A DNA stretch of 58,898 nt from an uncultured Clostridia bacterium (GTDB lineage Bacteria; Bacillota; Clostridia; Oscillospirales; Acutalibacteraceae). Positions within the stretch are counted from its first letter, which is position 1, and every line of letters starts with the position of its first letter. Under the pieces are notes generated by a model. The model worked only from the letters and a program-made list of their open reading frames with translations. It did not search any database and was not told where the DNA came from. Positions 14,605 to 23,814 of the stretch are shown here, piece after piece. The position numbers and the translations under genes are program-made. The DNA is taken from positions 1 to 58,898 of the forward strand of contig CANRIZ010000017.1 in the NCBI GenBank assembly GCA_947630835.1, in the 5' to 3' direction.

Positions 14605-16853
14605 TTAAAGGAATCTCTTATCAGCATAAAAAAATACTGGCGAACGCCGCCAAAGGGCAGATATATGAATTTTCGCGAAATTATATCGTTGTCCGTTGGC
14701 GGCTTGGGCGCTAAGTTCCTGCTTTGGACTATCGGTCAGCTTACAATATACATAGGAAACGGTTTTGTCTGCAACACTATCGGAATAAAGCCCGGTCCCG
14801 TATATGTAATTTATATTATCAGCATTTTTGCAAGCTTCCCGCTTGGTTTTCTTCGTGCGAGAATGATAGACAATTCCAAAAGTATGAAGGGCAAATACCG
14901 CCCCTTTATTCTTTCTATGGGATTGCCGAGTATGATTTTGGCATTAATTTACGTATGGCTTCCATATGAAAAAATGAGCCCTATGCTTACTTATACCGCT
15001 ATTTTATTAATAAATATAGGACTTCAGTTTTTTTATACGTTTTTTAACGACGTTCATTCAAGCATCATTAACGTTCTTTCGCCAAATACCATAGAGCGAA
15101 CCGACGTAATTTCCATTAAACTGGTTATCGAATGTCTTGCGCCTTCTGTTTGTACTTTTATAATACCGCTTTTTGCAAAGATGATTACCGGCAAAAACAC
15201 GCTTTTTGACATCAGGATTTACCGTTTTGTATATCCTCCGCTTATTATATTCGGTTTCCTTTTATCCCTTTTGATTTATTTTAATACCGAAGAAAAAATT
15301 GTTCAGCCCAGAGCGCATGAACCTACAATGAAATTTACGGACGCTTTGAGAGAAGTCGCCCGCAATAAATATTTTTGGATTATTTCCTTGGCAAGTTGGA
15401 TAAATTTTTTGGAAACCGCAATCAACAACATTTTAAGCTGGACTTACAATTATCAAAAGGTATGCTCCCCTGCCGCCTATTCGATAATTACTCTTATAAC
15501 GGGTAACGCCTCGTTTTGGTCAATGCTTTTCGCTCCTTTTGCAATAAGAAAATTCGGAAAACGTATAGTTCTCGTTACGTCAAATTTACTCAACGTACTT
15601 TTTATAGGATTAATGCTGCCGATAATAAGGAGCTCGGGCTCATATAACATAATGTTTCCGCTTACCGTATGTATATTCTTTAATAATTTTGCCACAACTT
15701 TCGGAAACACGCTTAATTCAAGCGTCAATGCCGATATAAGAGATTATCAGCAATATGTTACCGGCAAGCGCATAGACGGAATGTTCGTTACGGTAGGTCT
15801 TATAGGCACTTTGTATCGCTTGCAACAGGCTCGATACTCCCGACGCTCTATTCAAAGGCGGGACTCAACGAAGTTACTGCCGTTTTGCTCGGATATGACG
15901 CTTCTAATGTTTATAACGTGCTTTACAATACCGATTACTACATTCGCGTTTGCTCAATTTTAATTGTAGCTTCGGTTATAGGCGCAGTACTTAACGCAAT
16001 ACCGTTTTTCTTCTACGACCTAACCGAAACCAAGCAAAAAGCTATGGTTCAGGTGCTGAAAATACGAGCGATATTCAACGACGCGGAAATGCATATACTC
16101 ACTCGGGAAAAATGCGAAGAGGCGCTCGAAATAATCAAAGATGCCAAAAGATACGAAAACGCCGAGTTTATAACAATTTCCAACGAAAAGCTTATCAACG
16201 CAAAAAGAACGCATAAACGCTCCGAAATCAAAAAGGCCAAATCGGAGCTTAAAGAACAGAAAATCGAGAACGAAAAAATTGCCGTATCAAAATTTGTAAG
16301 CGAAGAACTTAATAAATTTAATACGGAATCCGGCAAAGAGGAAATACGAAATGCGGAAATGATAGTAAACGCCGGTCTTGACGGATTTTTAAAAATTGAA
16401 TTTATGACAAAAAAGCAGGCGCGTTCCCTGCCAAGAAATACTCAGCAGGAAAAAACGGCGGCCAAAAACGCTTTAACGCTTATTAACAAAATGAAAACAG
16501 CCAAAAAGACCGTAAAAAAATATTACCCCAACGGTATAGTGAAGTTTGACGACTCTCTGTTTGAGGAAATTTTCTCCGAGCTTGACAAAAACGACAGCGA
16601 CAGAAGAAATACGGTTTTAAAACTTAAATACGCAAGGGAATCAAAAAACCGCAGTGAAATTGTTATGCTAAAAAACGAACTTAACGAACTGCACCGTAAA
16701 AAAAGCGCTATAGAAATTAAGCTAAAACAGGCGGAAGAACAAAATTCCGTTTACCACCGCGCCGCAGCGCCTTACCTCGACGCATTGGACCTTATTAAGC
16801 AAAAGGAATGGTATGAAACTGCGGAAAGTATGCTTACAGAATATGCTTTTTAG
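14605..16853 (+). pseudogene. MFS/GPH-like transporter with C-terminal coiled coil, frameshifted
   Basis: Two frames together form one gene. The first (from ATG 14665) gives about 380 residues of a many-pass membrane transporter of the GPH/MelB-like major facilitator type (YIGNGF, PLGFLRARMID, GKYRPFILSMG). After IGT-L near base 15813 the frame shifts by one. Reading the other frame continues sensibly (VSLATGSILPTLYSKAGL) through the last helices, then a 280-residue charged, helical, coiled-coil tail ending at 16853. One missing G explains it. The N-terminus is also odd: family-like residues KKYWRTPPKGRY lie in frame upstream of ATG 14665 behind AAAGGA (14607), but no ATG, GTG or TTG is placed to start them. 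Substrate unknown. True decay or a sequence error are both possible. Confidence 0.75.
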
Positions 16854-16886
16854 ATAAAGGGATAATATTAAAAGACATAAATAATT

Positions 16887-16927
16887 AAAAGCTCTCAACT
16901 CTGCAAAACGCAGTGACGAGAGCTTTT
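16887..16927. terminator. Bidirectional terminator between the MFS gene and guaB
   Basis: AAAAGCTCTC (16887-16896) pairs with GAGAGCTTTT (16918-16927); an inner CTGC/GCAG stem extends it. A and T runs on both flanks allow termination of the plus-strand transporter and minus-strand guaB transcripts, which converge here. Confidence 0.8.
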
Positions 16928-16943
16928 GTTATATAAATTATAA

Positions 16944-18449
16944 TTATTTTATTGTCGGAGTGGTATCCTTTTGTATAACGTCGTGCGCTCCGCCCTCCAC
17001 AATACTTGTAGCGGATACAAGGGTGAGCTTCGCCTTTTCCTGAAGTTCCCTTATGGTAAGCGCGCCGCAGTTGCACATGGTTGATTTTACCTTGCTTAAC
17101 GTAAGCGCAACATTGTCTTTGAGAGAGCCTGCGTACGGAACATAGGAGTCAACGCCCTCCTCAAACGACAGCTTCTTGTCGCCGCCGAGGTCGTAACGCT
17201 GCCAGTTTCTCGCCCTGGCGCTTCCCTCTCCCCAATACTCTTTGTAATATGTACCGTTTATGCTGACTTTGTTCGAGGGACTTTCGTCAAAGCGGGCAAA
17301 ATATCTGCCGAGCATTATAAAATCGGCGCCCATGGCAAGAGCCAGGGTAATATGATGGTCGTAAACTATGCCGCCGTCGGAGCAAACCGGAACGTAAATG
17401 CCGGTTTCTTCAAAATATTCGTCCCTTGCCTTGCAAACGTCAATAAGCGCGGTAGCCTGTCCTCTGCCTATGCCTTTTGTTTCCCTTGTAATGCAGATAG
17501 AGCCTCCGCCTATTCCGACCTTTACAAAATCCGCTCCGCACTCGGCAAGGAATCTGAATCCGTCGGCGTCTACAACATTGCCCGCGCCGACCTTAACGGA
17601 CTCGCCGTAATTTTTTCTTATCCAATCTATAGTAAGCTTTTGCCACTCGGAAAAGCCTTCGGAAGAATCAATGCAGAGCACGTCTGCCCCTGCCTCAATC
17701 AAAGCCGGAACTCTTTGAGCGTAATCCCTTGTATTGATACCTGCGCCTACGATATAGCGCTTGTCGCCGTCGAGCAATTCGTTGGGGTTCTGCTTATGCG
17801 AATCGTAGTCCTTGCGGAAAACCATATAGCAAAGCTTTTGAGAATCTGAAATTATAGGAAGTGAATTAAGCTTATGCTCCCAAATAATATCGTTCGCCTC
17901 TTTAAGAGTTGTTCCCTCGGCGGCGGTAATAAGCTTTTCAAAGGGAGTCATAAATTCGGAAACCTTTAAATCGGGCGACATACGGCTTACCCTGTAATCG
18001 CGGCCCGTAACTATGCCCAAAAGCTTGCCGTCGGGAGTGCCGTCCTGCGTTACGGCAATGGTTGAATGGCCTGTACGCTTTGTAAGCTCAACAACGTCGG
18101 CAAGGGTATTGTCGGGGCGCAGATTGGAATCGCTTTGAACAAAGCCCGCCTTGTATGTTTTCGCCCTTTTTACCATTGCGGCCTCCTGCTCGATGGTCTG
18201 AGAGCCGTAAATAAACGAAACGCCGCCCTCGGTAGCGAGAGCAACCGCCAATTTATCGCCGGATACGGACTGCATAATTGCAGAAACCAGCGGTATATTC
18301 ATACTTATCGCCGGATTTTCCCCCTTTTTAAACCTAACAAGCGGTGTTTTTAAAGACACGTTAGCCGGAATACACTCGCTTGAAGAATAACCCGGAACAA
18401 GCAAATACTCGTTAAAGGTGTGCGAGGGTTCATTAATAAACTTAGCCAT
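16944..18449 (-). CDS. guaB: IMP dehydrogenase
   Basis: Oxidises IMP to XMP with NAD+, the committed step of GMP synthesis. The 501-aa protein has the (beta/alpha)8 barrel interrupted by two CBS domains (about residues 95-215: [28 protein letters not shown]). The catalytic loop [16 protein letters not shown] carries the active-site Cys; the phosphate site is [11 protein letters not shown] and the flap region contains EGSAR. AGGAGG precedes the ATG. It is 52 bp downstream of alaA on the same strand and may share its promoter. Length and motifs are complete; this is the longer IMPDH form also seen in other Clostridia. Confidence 0.95.
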   Translation of the reverse strand: MAKFINEPSHTFNEYLLVPGYSSSECIPANVSLKTPLVRFKKGENPAISMNIPLVSAIMQSVSGDKLAVALATEGGVSFIYGSQTIEQEAAMVKRAKTYKAGFVQSDSNLRPDNTLADVVELTKRTGHSTIAVTQDGTPDGKLLGIVTGRDYRVSRMSPDLKVSEFMTPFEKLITAAEGTTLKEANDIIWEHKLNSLPIISDSQKLCYMVFRKDYDSHKQNPNELLDGDKRYIVGAGINTRDYAQRVPALIEAGADVLCIDSSEGFSEWQKLTIDWIRKNYGESVKVGAGNVVDADGFRFLAECGADFVKVGIGGGSICITRETKGIGRGQATALIDVCKARDEYFEETGIYVPVCSDGGIVYDHHITLALAMGADFIMLGRYFARFDESPSNKVSINGTYYKEYWGEGSARARNWQRYDLGGDKKLSFEEGVDSYVPYAGSLKDNVALTLSKVKSTMCNCGALTIRELQEKAKLTLVSATSIVEGGAHDVIQKDTTPTIK

Positions 18450-18501
18450 TTTAATTCCTCCTATAATTTAATTATCCGTTGAATAATTAATATCCCTAAA
18501 T

Positions 18502-19728
18502 TTATGCCTGCGAATAACCGCCGAGAAAATCCTTTAGCTGTGCGGCGGCATATCTTAAATCCTTGATATCGGGCAAATAAACGATTCTTATGTGGTCCGG
18601 CGACGGGTAATTGAACGCCGTTCCCTGAACCGTAAGTATTTTTTTCCGTTTAAGGAAGTCAAGAGCAAATTTTTCATCGTCCTTTATATTAAACTTTTTA
18701 ATATCGAATTTCGGGAAGATGTAAAATGCAGCTTTGGGTTTTACTACCGAAACCCCGTCAATTTCGGAAAGCGCGTTGTATATAAACTCACGCTGCTCGT
18801 ATATTCTGCCGCCGGGCTTCAAAAGCGCGTCCACGCTCTGATAACCGCCGAGAGCGGTCTGTATAATCTGCTGCGACGGAACGTTGGAGCAAAGGCGCAT
18901 AGACGAAAGCAGATTTAAGCCCTCTATATAGCCTTTAATTCTGCTCTTATCGCCGCTTACAACCATCCAGCCGCATCTGAACCCGGCTACCCTGTGGGAT
19001 TTTGAAAGTCCGTTAAAAGTTATGCACGGTACGTCGGGAGCAAGCGCCGCAATCGAGATGTGCTTTAATCCGTCCATAACAAGCCTGTCATAGATTTCGT
19101 CGGAAAAAATAATTATACCCGTTTTCCTTGCAATTTCAACGATTTCTTTAAGTACTTCCTCCGAATACAAAGCTCCGGTGGGGTTGTTGGGGTTAATTAT
19201 GACTATGCCCTTGGTTCTGTCGGTAATTTTTGACTTAATATCCTCAATATCGGGGTTCCATTCGTTTTGCTCGTCGCACATATAATGAACGGTTTTGCCG
19301 CCCGCAAGGTTTACCGAAGCGGTCCAAAGAGGATAATCGGGAGACGGTACAAGAATTTCGTCGCCGTTGTCAAGCAAGCCCTGCATTGACATTGTAATCA
19401 ATTCGCTTGTGCCGTTGCCGGTGTAGATGCTGTTAATGTCAACATTGGGAATGTTTTTTATCTGACAATATTGCATTATGGCTTTCCTTGCGGAAAAAAT
19501 GCCCTTTGACTCGGAATAGCCCTCGGATTGGCGCAGGTTATGTATCATATCATAAATAATTTCGTCGGGAGCGTCAAAATTAAAAGGAGCGGGATTTCCT
19601 ATATTAAGCTTCAAAATCTTAACGCCCTCGTCAATCATTCTGTCCGCCTCGTCCAAAACAGGGCCTCTGATATCGTAACAGACATTGTCGAGCTTCTTTG
19701 ATTTTTCGTAAACTTTCAAAAATATCAT
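18502..19728 (-). CDS. alaA: Alanine-synthesising aminotransferase, AlaA-like
   Basis: A PLP-dependent class I/II aminotransferase of 408 aa, predicted to make alanine from pyruvate and glutamate. It resembles E. coli AlaA in long stretches: NIGNPAPFNFDAPDEI, SEGYSESKGIFSARKAIMQ, PSPDYPLWTA, INPNNPTGA, SDEIYDRL and GLSKSHRVAGFRCGWM (the PLP-binding Lys in SKSH). The SMRLC-NVP and ALGGYQS blocks are also shared. The ATG follows TAAGGAA. A promoter-like pair lies just upstream (19751-19778), and a terminator separates it from spoVM. Enzyme family certain; substrate by similarity. Confidence 0.9.
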   Translation of the reverse strand: MIFLKVYEKSKKLDNVCYDIRGPVLDEADRMIDEGVKILKLNIGNPAPFNFDAPDEIIYDMIHNLRQSEGYSESKGIFSARKAIMQYCQIKNIPNVDINSIYTGNGTSELITMSMQGLLDNGDEILVPSPDYPLWTASVNLAGGKTVHYMCDEQNEWNPDIEDIKSKITDRTKGIVIINPNNPTGALYSEEVLKEIVEIARKTGIIIFSDEIYDRLVMDGLKHISIAALAPDVPCITFNGLSKSHRVAGFRCGWMVVSGDKSRIKGYIEGLNLLSSMRLCSNVPSQQIIQTALGGYQSVDALLKPGGRIYEQREFIYNALSEIDGVSVVKPKAAFYIFPKFDIKKFNIKDDEKFALDFLKRKKILTVQGTAFNYPSPDHIRIVYLPDIKDLRYAAAQLKDFLGGYSQA

Positions 19729-19750
19729 TTCCTTAAATATATTACTCTTT

Positions 19751-19778
19751 ATTTTATATAATAAATAAATCTTGTCAA
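19751..19778 (-). promoter_or_regulatory. Promoter for alaA (and perhaps guaB)
   Basis: On the minus strand TTGACA (19778-19773), a 16-base spacer and TAAAAT (19756-19751), about 22 bases before the alaA start. The leader would be very short. Confidence 0.6.
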
Positions 19779-19790
19779 GTATTATTTCAC

Positions 19791-19822
19791 AAAATGCGGC
19801 AAGGAAATTCCAAGCCGCCTTT
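19791..19822. terminator. Terminator at the end of the yicC-spoVM block
   Basis: GCGGC (19796-19800) pairs with GCCGC (19814-19818), with an internal GGAA/TTCC helix after a TT/TT bulge. ATTTT follows on the minus strand, on which spoVM is read. Confidence 0.6.
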
Positions 19823-19829
19823 TATGTAT

Positions 19830-19913
19830 TTAAACATTCTCTTTTTTTATACCGAAAATCCATCTCAGCAAGCCGCTTAAAATTTTCGGACTTTTCACAA
19901 CAACCACTTTCAT
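19830..19913 (-). CDS. spoVM: Stage V sporulation protein M (27 aa)
   Basis: An amphipathic micropeptide that marks the convex outer forespore membrane and anchors the spore-coat ATPase SpoIVA. The product is 27 residues: MKVVVVKSPKILSG, then LLRWIFGIKKENV. Compared with the 26-aa B. subtilis SpoVM it keeps K7, P9-K10, L12, G14, R17 and G21 and a basic tail, including the helix-breaking Pro9. GGAGG precedes the ATG with an 8-base gap. It is the last gene of the yicC-to-thiN block, exactly where spoVM lies in Bacillus (thiN-spoVM). It is too short for routine gene callers and easily missed. Strong evidence that the organism makes endospores. Confidence 0.9.
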   Translation of the reverse strand: MKVVVVKSPKILSGLLRWIFGIKKENV

Positions 19914-19927
19914 AAAATCAGCCTCCA

Positions 19928-20080
19928 TTATGATTTGCAAAGAGATACGCCGCACACTACCAGAGCTATAGAAAGTACAACAACAAGGAATTTCGGCGGA
20001 AAAATAAAGGCAAGCATCAAACCCAAGCCGAACATAGCAAAAATAATACCTATATTAAGCTTTTGCTTTTTCTTTCGCAT
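19928..20080 (-). CDS. Small membrane protein between thiN and spoVM
   Basis: A 50-aa protein: a very basic start (MRKKKQKLN), then two hydrophobic stretches (IGIIFAMFGLGLMLAFIF and FLVVVLSIALVVCGVSLC) joined by PPK, i.e. two short membrane helices. The ATG at 20080-20078 has only a weak GGTGA upstream. It ends 14 bases before spoVM and starts 60 bases after thiN, so it should be co-transcribed with both. Family not recognised with certainty; a sporulation or membrane role is only suggested by position. Confidence 0.7.
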   Translation of the reverse strand: MRKKKQKLNIGIIFAMFGLGLMLAFIFPPKFLVVVLSIALVVCGVSLCKS

Positions 20081-20140
20081 ATTGTCACCGCTTTCTACAG
20101 TTCTTATTACACAATATGCGGAAATTAAAAATATGTTAAA

Positions 20141-20773
20141 TTAATTTTTTGAAGCCTCCATAACAATCAAAACGCCGCCGGCTTCTATACTTGCGCTGTT
20201 TTCAATAATTTCATTGCTTACGCCGAGGGCGGAAAAAGGTGAAAGTCGGTATTCTTTAAGCGGATAAAACATACCCTCAAGCGTAACCGTACATTCAGAA
20301 CCGAAAGAAAAAACAGAAACGTATGTATTTGCCTTTTTTAACGTGCGCGTTTCGTTTTTTAAGGCGTAAATTTTCGTATTTTCGTTAATTAGCGTTATAT
20401 TTACGCCCTTGTTTTTAAACTGCGCCGTTAATACGATATTTGCAAAGCTGTGATCGACTCTCCCGCCGAGAGCGCCCAAAATCAAAATATCGTTATATCC
20501 CCTCTTAACCGCCGTTTCGACGGCAAATTCCGTATCGGTACAATCCTTAACGGGATTTAAAGCAATCGTTTCAATATCGGTTTCGGGCAAATCCGCAGAA
20601 TCAAAATCACCGACAATTAAATCGGGCTTAATATCTGCTTTTAAAAGAGTTAAATATCCTGCGTCGGCGGCAATTACAAAATCGTCTTCCGATATATTGT
20701 TTCCGATAAAGCTAAACCGTCCGACCTCGCCCGCCGCAACTATAACACAACGCCTGTTTTTTACAAATTCCAT
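20141..20773 (-). CDS. thiN: Thiamine diphosphokinase
   Basis: Transfers pyrophosphate from ATP to thiamine to make thiamine diphosphate. The 210-aa protein shows the family blocks AADAGYLTLLKADIKPDLIVGDFDS, TDTEFAVETAV and ILGALGGRVDHSFANI (nucleotide and thiamine contacts), then a small C-terminal beta domain (SPFSALGVSNEI). It overlaps the end of rsgA by 13 bases, so the two are translationally coupled. In Bacillus an rpe gene usually stands between rsgA and thiN; it is absent here. Confidence 0.92.
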   Translation of the reverse strand: MEFVKNRRCVIVAAGEVGRFSFIGNNISEDDFVIAADAGYLTLLKADIKPDLIVGDFDSADLPETDIETIALNPVKDCTDTEFAVETAVKRGYNDILILGALGGRVDHSFANIVLTAQFKNKGVNITLINENTKIYALKNETRTLKKANTYVSVFSFGSECTVTLEGMFYPLKEYRLSPFSALGVSNEIIENSASIEAGGVLIVMEASKN

Positions 20774-21642
20774 TGTTTAATATCCTTTACCTCATTATAA
20801 AGCTCAATATAGCTGTTGTGCCTTGAAACGCTGATTTCACCGTTTTTTACGGCGTTGACAACGGCACAGCCCTTGTCGCAGGTATGCGTGCAGGAGGAAA
20901 ACCTGCAAGAGTCAAGGTATTTTCTGAATTCCCTAAAGCAATAAGGCAAATCCTCCTTTAATATGGGATTGTCCTTGTTGATTTCAAAGGAGGAAAAGCC
21001 CGGAGTATCCATAATAAGGCCGCCGCAAACCTTAAAAAGTTCGGCTTGCCTTGTAGTATGCTTTCCCCTGCCCAATTTTTGACTTATTTCAGCCGTTTTA
21101 AGCGACAGCGAAGGTTCGAGGTTGTTGAGCAAAGAAGTCTTGCCAACGCCCGAATTTCCCGTAAATGCGCTTATTTTATTTTTTATAAGCTCCTTTACTT
21201 TATCGACGCCCGCTTTTGTTTTGTTTGAAACGGGAATTACGGTAATTCCCGTTTTAGAGTAAATTTCAAACAAATCGTCACTCGGCGAAAGATCCGACTT
21301 TGAAATAACGAGAACAGGCTCGATCCCCTTAAATTCCGCAACGGTTATCAGCTTGTCTATTACGAGAGCAGACGGCCTCGGCTCAACAGTGGACGCAACA
21401 ATAATAAGATTATCTATATTTGCAACCGGAGGACGCGCAAGAAAATTTTTTCGTTCAAGTATTTCGTTAATGGCGTTTTCGCCGTTTCTCTCAACGGAAA
21501 TAATTACCTTGTCGCCGACGAGCGGAACGGTTTTATCCTTTCTGAAAACGCCCCTCGCCCTACATTCATATACCGTATTGGCGGCTTCAACATAGTAGAA
21601 GCCGCCAATGCCTTTTATAATTGTCCCTTTATATTTTTCCAT
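20761..21642 (-). CDS. rsgA: Small-subunit ribosome assembly GTPase
   Basis: A circularly permuted GTPase that helps mature the 30S subunit. An N-terminal OB fold (about 1-65) is followed by the G domain with the permuted order G4 (ISKSD), G1 (GNSGVGKTS), G2 region, G3 (DTPG). The C-terminal zinc site is C-x4-C-x(1)-H-x(3)-C-like (CRFSSCTHTCDKGC). ATG 21642 directly follows the prkC stop (TAA-T-ATG); an in-frame TTG at 21651 is possible. Like the prkC-rsgA pair of Bacillus, it is co-transcribed with the kinase, which phosphorylates RsgA in other Firmicutes (family knowledge). About 293 aa, normal length. Confidence 0.94.
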   Translation of the reverse strand: MEKYKGTIIKGIGGFYYVEAANTVYECRARGVFRKDKTVPLVGDKVIISVERNGENAINEILERKNFLARPPVANIDNLIIVASTVEPRPSALVIDKLITVAEFKGIEPVLVISKSDLSPSDDLFEIYSKTGITVIPVSNKTKAGVDKVKELIKNKISAFTGNSGVGKTSLLNNLEPSLSLKTAEISQKLGRGKHTTRQAELFKVCGGLIMDTPGFSSFEINKDNPILKEDLPYCFREFRKYLDSCRFSSCTHTCDKGCAVVNAVKNGEISVSRHNSYIELYNEVKDIKQWNL

Positions 21643-21643
21643 A

Positions 21644-23800
21644 TTATTCAACCGTTAGAGTTATCTTTTGACTCGGAGTATAAGTGGAGGAATCGTATAC
21701 GGGAAGCTGGCTTGTAACAGTACCGCTTGAAACGGGATTGTTTTCCGAATCGTAAACGTCAACGTTTGTAAAGCCCGCCTTTTCGAGTATATCCATAGCT
21801 TCGCTTACGTCCTTACCGACAACGTCCGGTATGGGGGATTTTTCAACATATACGTTTTTCTCGGTATTGGAAACCTCCGCCTTATCCTTAGTAAAGTCAA
21901 TGGTTCCCCTGAGTACGGTCTGGTCGTTAATCTTTACGGTAAACTTCTGGTCCGCACCCTTGCCGGTTATCTGTATGGTCTTAGTTCCGCCGTCAAGCAA
22001 AACCTCGTCATAAGTTTTGTAAAGGTCGCTGCCGAGGTAAACCTTCATAGTACCCGTGGACTGATTAACGGTCTTCGGAAGCGAAACGTCAATACTTGCC
22101 GTTCTTTCGGCAGGAACGCCCGTGCTGACGTAAATAGTAACCTCGGAGCCGCTGTCCGCTTTAGTGCCGGCGGTAGGCTTTTGGTTAATAACCTGACCCT
22201 TTTCAGCCTCGTTATCCTGGTCGACGGCGGAAACGGTAAATCCTGCGGATTTCAAAAGTTCAATAGCCAATTCCTTACTCTGCCCCTGAACCTCGGGAAC
22301 CGTTACCTGATTGGGATTTTTATCGGTTGAAACATAAACGGTAACCGTAGAACCTTTAACCGCAAACGCGCCTTCGGCAGGCTCCGTATTGATAACAAGC
22401 CCGGGGCTTAGATTTTTTTCGTACTGCTCGACAACCTTAACGGAAAAGCCCTGCTTGCTGAGCTTCGTTTCGGCTTCCTTCTGCGTCAAGCCGAGAACGC
22501 CGGTAATAAGAACGTTCTCATCGTTATAAGCAATCGAAAGCTTAACGGTTGAACCTTTTTTAACGTTCGTGTTCTTTTCGGGCGTTTGCGAAATAACAAC
22601 GCCGGCGTCTTTATCCTCGGAATAAACAGATTCCGTTTCAAATTTAAACTTATCGGTGTACTCGGAATTTGTAAGTATTTCATCGTTATAATTCATTCCC
22701 ACAAAATCCGGAACGGCAATTTTGTTTGTGCCTCTGAATATCAAAATACCGGCAAAAACCGCAATTATAACTATAATACCCGCTACAACGCCGAACAAAA
22801 TAGGCATGGTTTTGCTCGGTTCTTCTTTTTCGGCAGCGTTTTCCTTTTCCGCGGCGGAAGCTCTCCTCTCGTTTCTTACGGGCGGCTGTTCGGCAGCGTT
22901 CGCGGCATTATTGCGCGGAACATACTTTGTCGGCTCGTTGTCAACAAAGTAATTATAGTTGAATTTAATGGAGGGGTTACGCTTAAATTCGTCAATGTCA
23001 AGCAACATTTCCGCGGCGGAATGATAGCGATTGCTGCGCTTTTTCTGCATAGCCCTCATAGTAATCTGCTCAAGCCCGAGAGGAATATTCGGATTAATTT
23101 CTCTGGGCGGCTTTGCCTCCTGCTGAAGCTGCATGATAGCTATTGAAACCGCATTGTCCGACTGGAAAGGAAGCTGACCTGTAAGCATTTCGTACATCAT
23201 AACGCCTACAGAGTATATATCCGCCTTATCGTCGGTAATTTCTCCCCTTGCCTGTTCGGGGCTTATATAATGAACCGAACCTATTGCTTCTTCGGACATG
23301 GTTCTTGTATCGCTTCTTGAAAATCTCGCAATACCGAAATCCGTTACCTTTATGGTGCCGTCCTGAAGCAGCATAATATTCTGCGGCTTAATATCCCTGT
23401 GTACAATTCCCTTATCGTGGGCATGCTGTAATGCAAGCAAAATCTGGCTTACAAAATGGACCGTTTCCTTCCAGTTTATAATCATCTGCTGCTCTATATA
23501 TTCCTTTAAGGTGATGCCCTCAATATATTCCATAACGATATACTGAAGCCTGTCGCCGAAGCTTACGTCGTAAACCTTAACAATATTGGGATGTGAAAGA
23601 ACGGCAATCGCCTTAGATTCGTTTTTAAAACGGCGGCGAAATTCCTCGTTTTCCAAAAGCTCTTCTTTAAGAATTTTAACGGCAACAATTCTGTCGTCAA
23701 TATTGTCGTACGCCTTATAGACAACAGCCATACCGCCGACGCCGATTATTTCCCTGATTTCGTAACGGCCGTCAAGCCTTTTTCCGCAATAGTTCTCCAA
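21644..23800 (-). CDS. prkC: PASTA-domain Ser/Thr protein kinase
   Basis: A 718-aa membrane kinase that senses muropeptides or lipid II and controls cell-wall synthesis and spore germination in relatives. Kinase domain residues 12-275: G-loop GVGGMAVV, K42, HRDIKPQN (D136), DFG and a Thr-rich activation loop (RSDTRTMSEEAIGS). A linker leads to one membrane helix (ILFGVVAGIIVIIAVFAGILIF, about 335-355). Outside are three PASTA repeats (about 362-565), then an unusual beta-rich insert of about 85 residues (PKTVNQSTGTMKVYLG to EVSNTEKNVYVEK), then a fourth PASTA (PDVVGKDVSEAMDILEKAGF). It lies next to its phosphatase prpC, as in Bacillus. All catalytic residues are present. Confidence 0.95.
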   Translation of the reverse strand: MENYCGKRLDGRYEIREIIGVGGMAVVYKAYDNIDDRIVAVKILKEELLENEEFRRRFKNESKAIAVLSHPNIVKVYDVSFGDRLQYIVMEYIEGITLKEYIEQQMIINWKETVHFVSQILLALQHAHDKGIVHRDIKPQNIMLLQDGTIKVTDFGIARFSRSDTRTMSEEAIGSVHYISPEQARGEITDDKADIYSVGVMMYEMLTGQLPFQSDNAVSIAIMQLQQEAKPPREINPNIPLGLEQITMRAMQKKRSNRYHSAAEMLLDIDEFKRNPSIKFNYNYFVDNEPTKYVPRNNAANAAEQPPVRNERRASAAEKENAAEKEEPSKTMPILFGVVAGIIVIIAVFAGILIFRGTNKIAVPDFVGMNYNDEILTNSEYTDKFKFETESVYSEDKDAGVVISQTPEKNTNVKKGSTVKLSIAYNDENVLITGVLGLTQKEAETKLSKQGFSVKVVEQYEKNLSPGLVINTEPAEGAFAVKGSTVTVYVSTDKNPNQVTVPEVQGQSKELAIELLKSAGFTVSAVDQDNEAEKGQVINQKPTAGTKADSGSEVTIYVSTGVPAERTASIDVSLPKTVNQSTGTMKVYLGSDLYKTYDEVLLDGGTKTIQITGKGADQKFTVKINDQTVLRGTIDFTKDKAEVSNTEKNVYVEKSPIPDVVGKDVSEAMDILEKAGFTNVDVYDSENNPVSSGTVTSQLPVYDSSTYTPSQKITLTVE

Positions 23801-23814
23801 AGTTTTGTCCTCCT

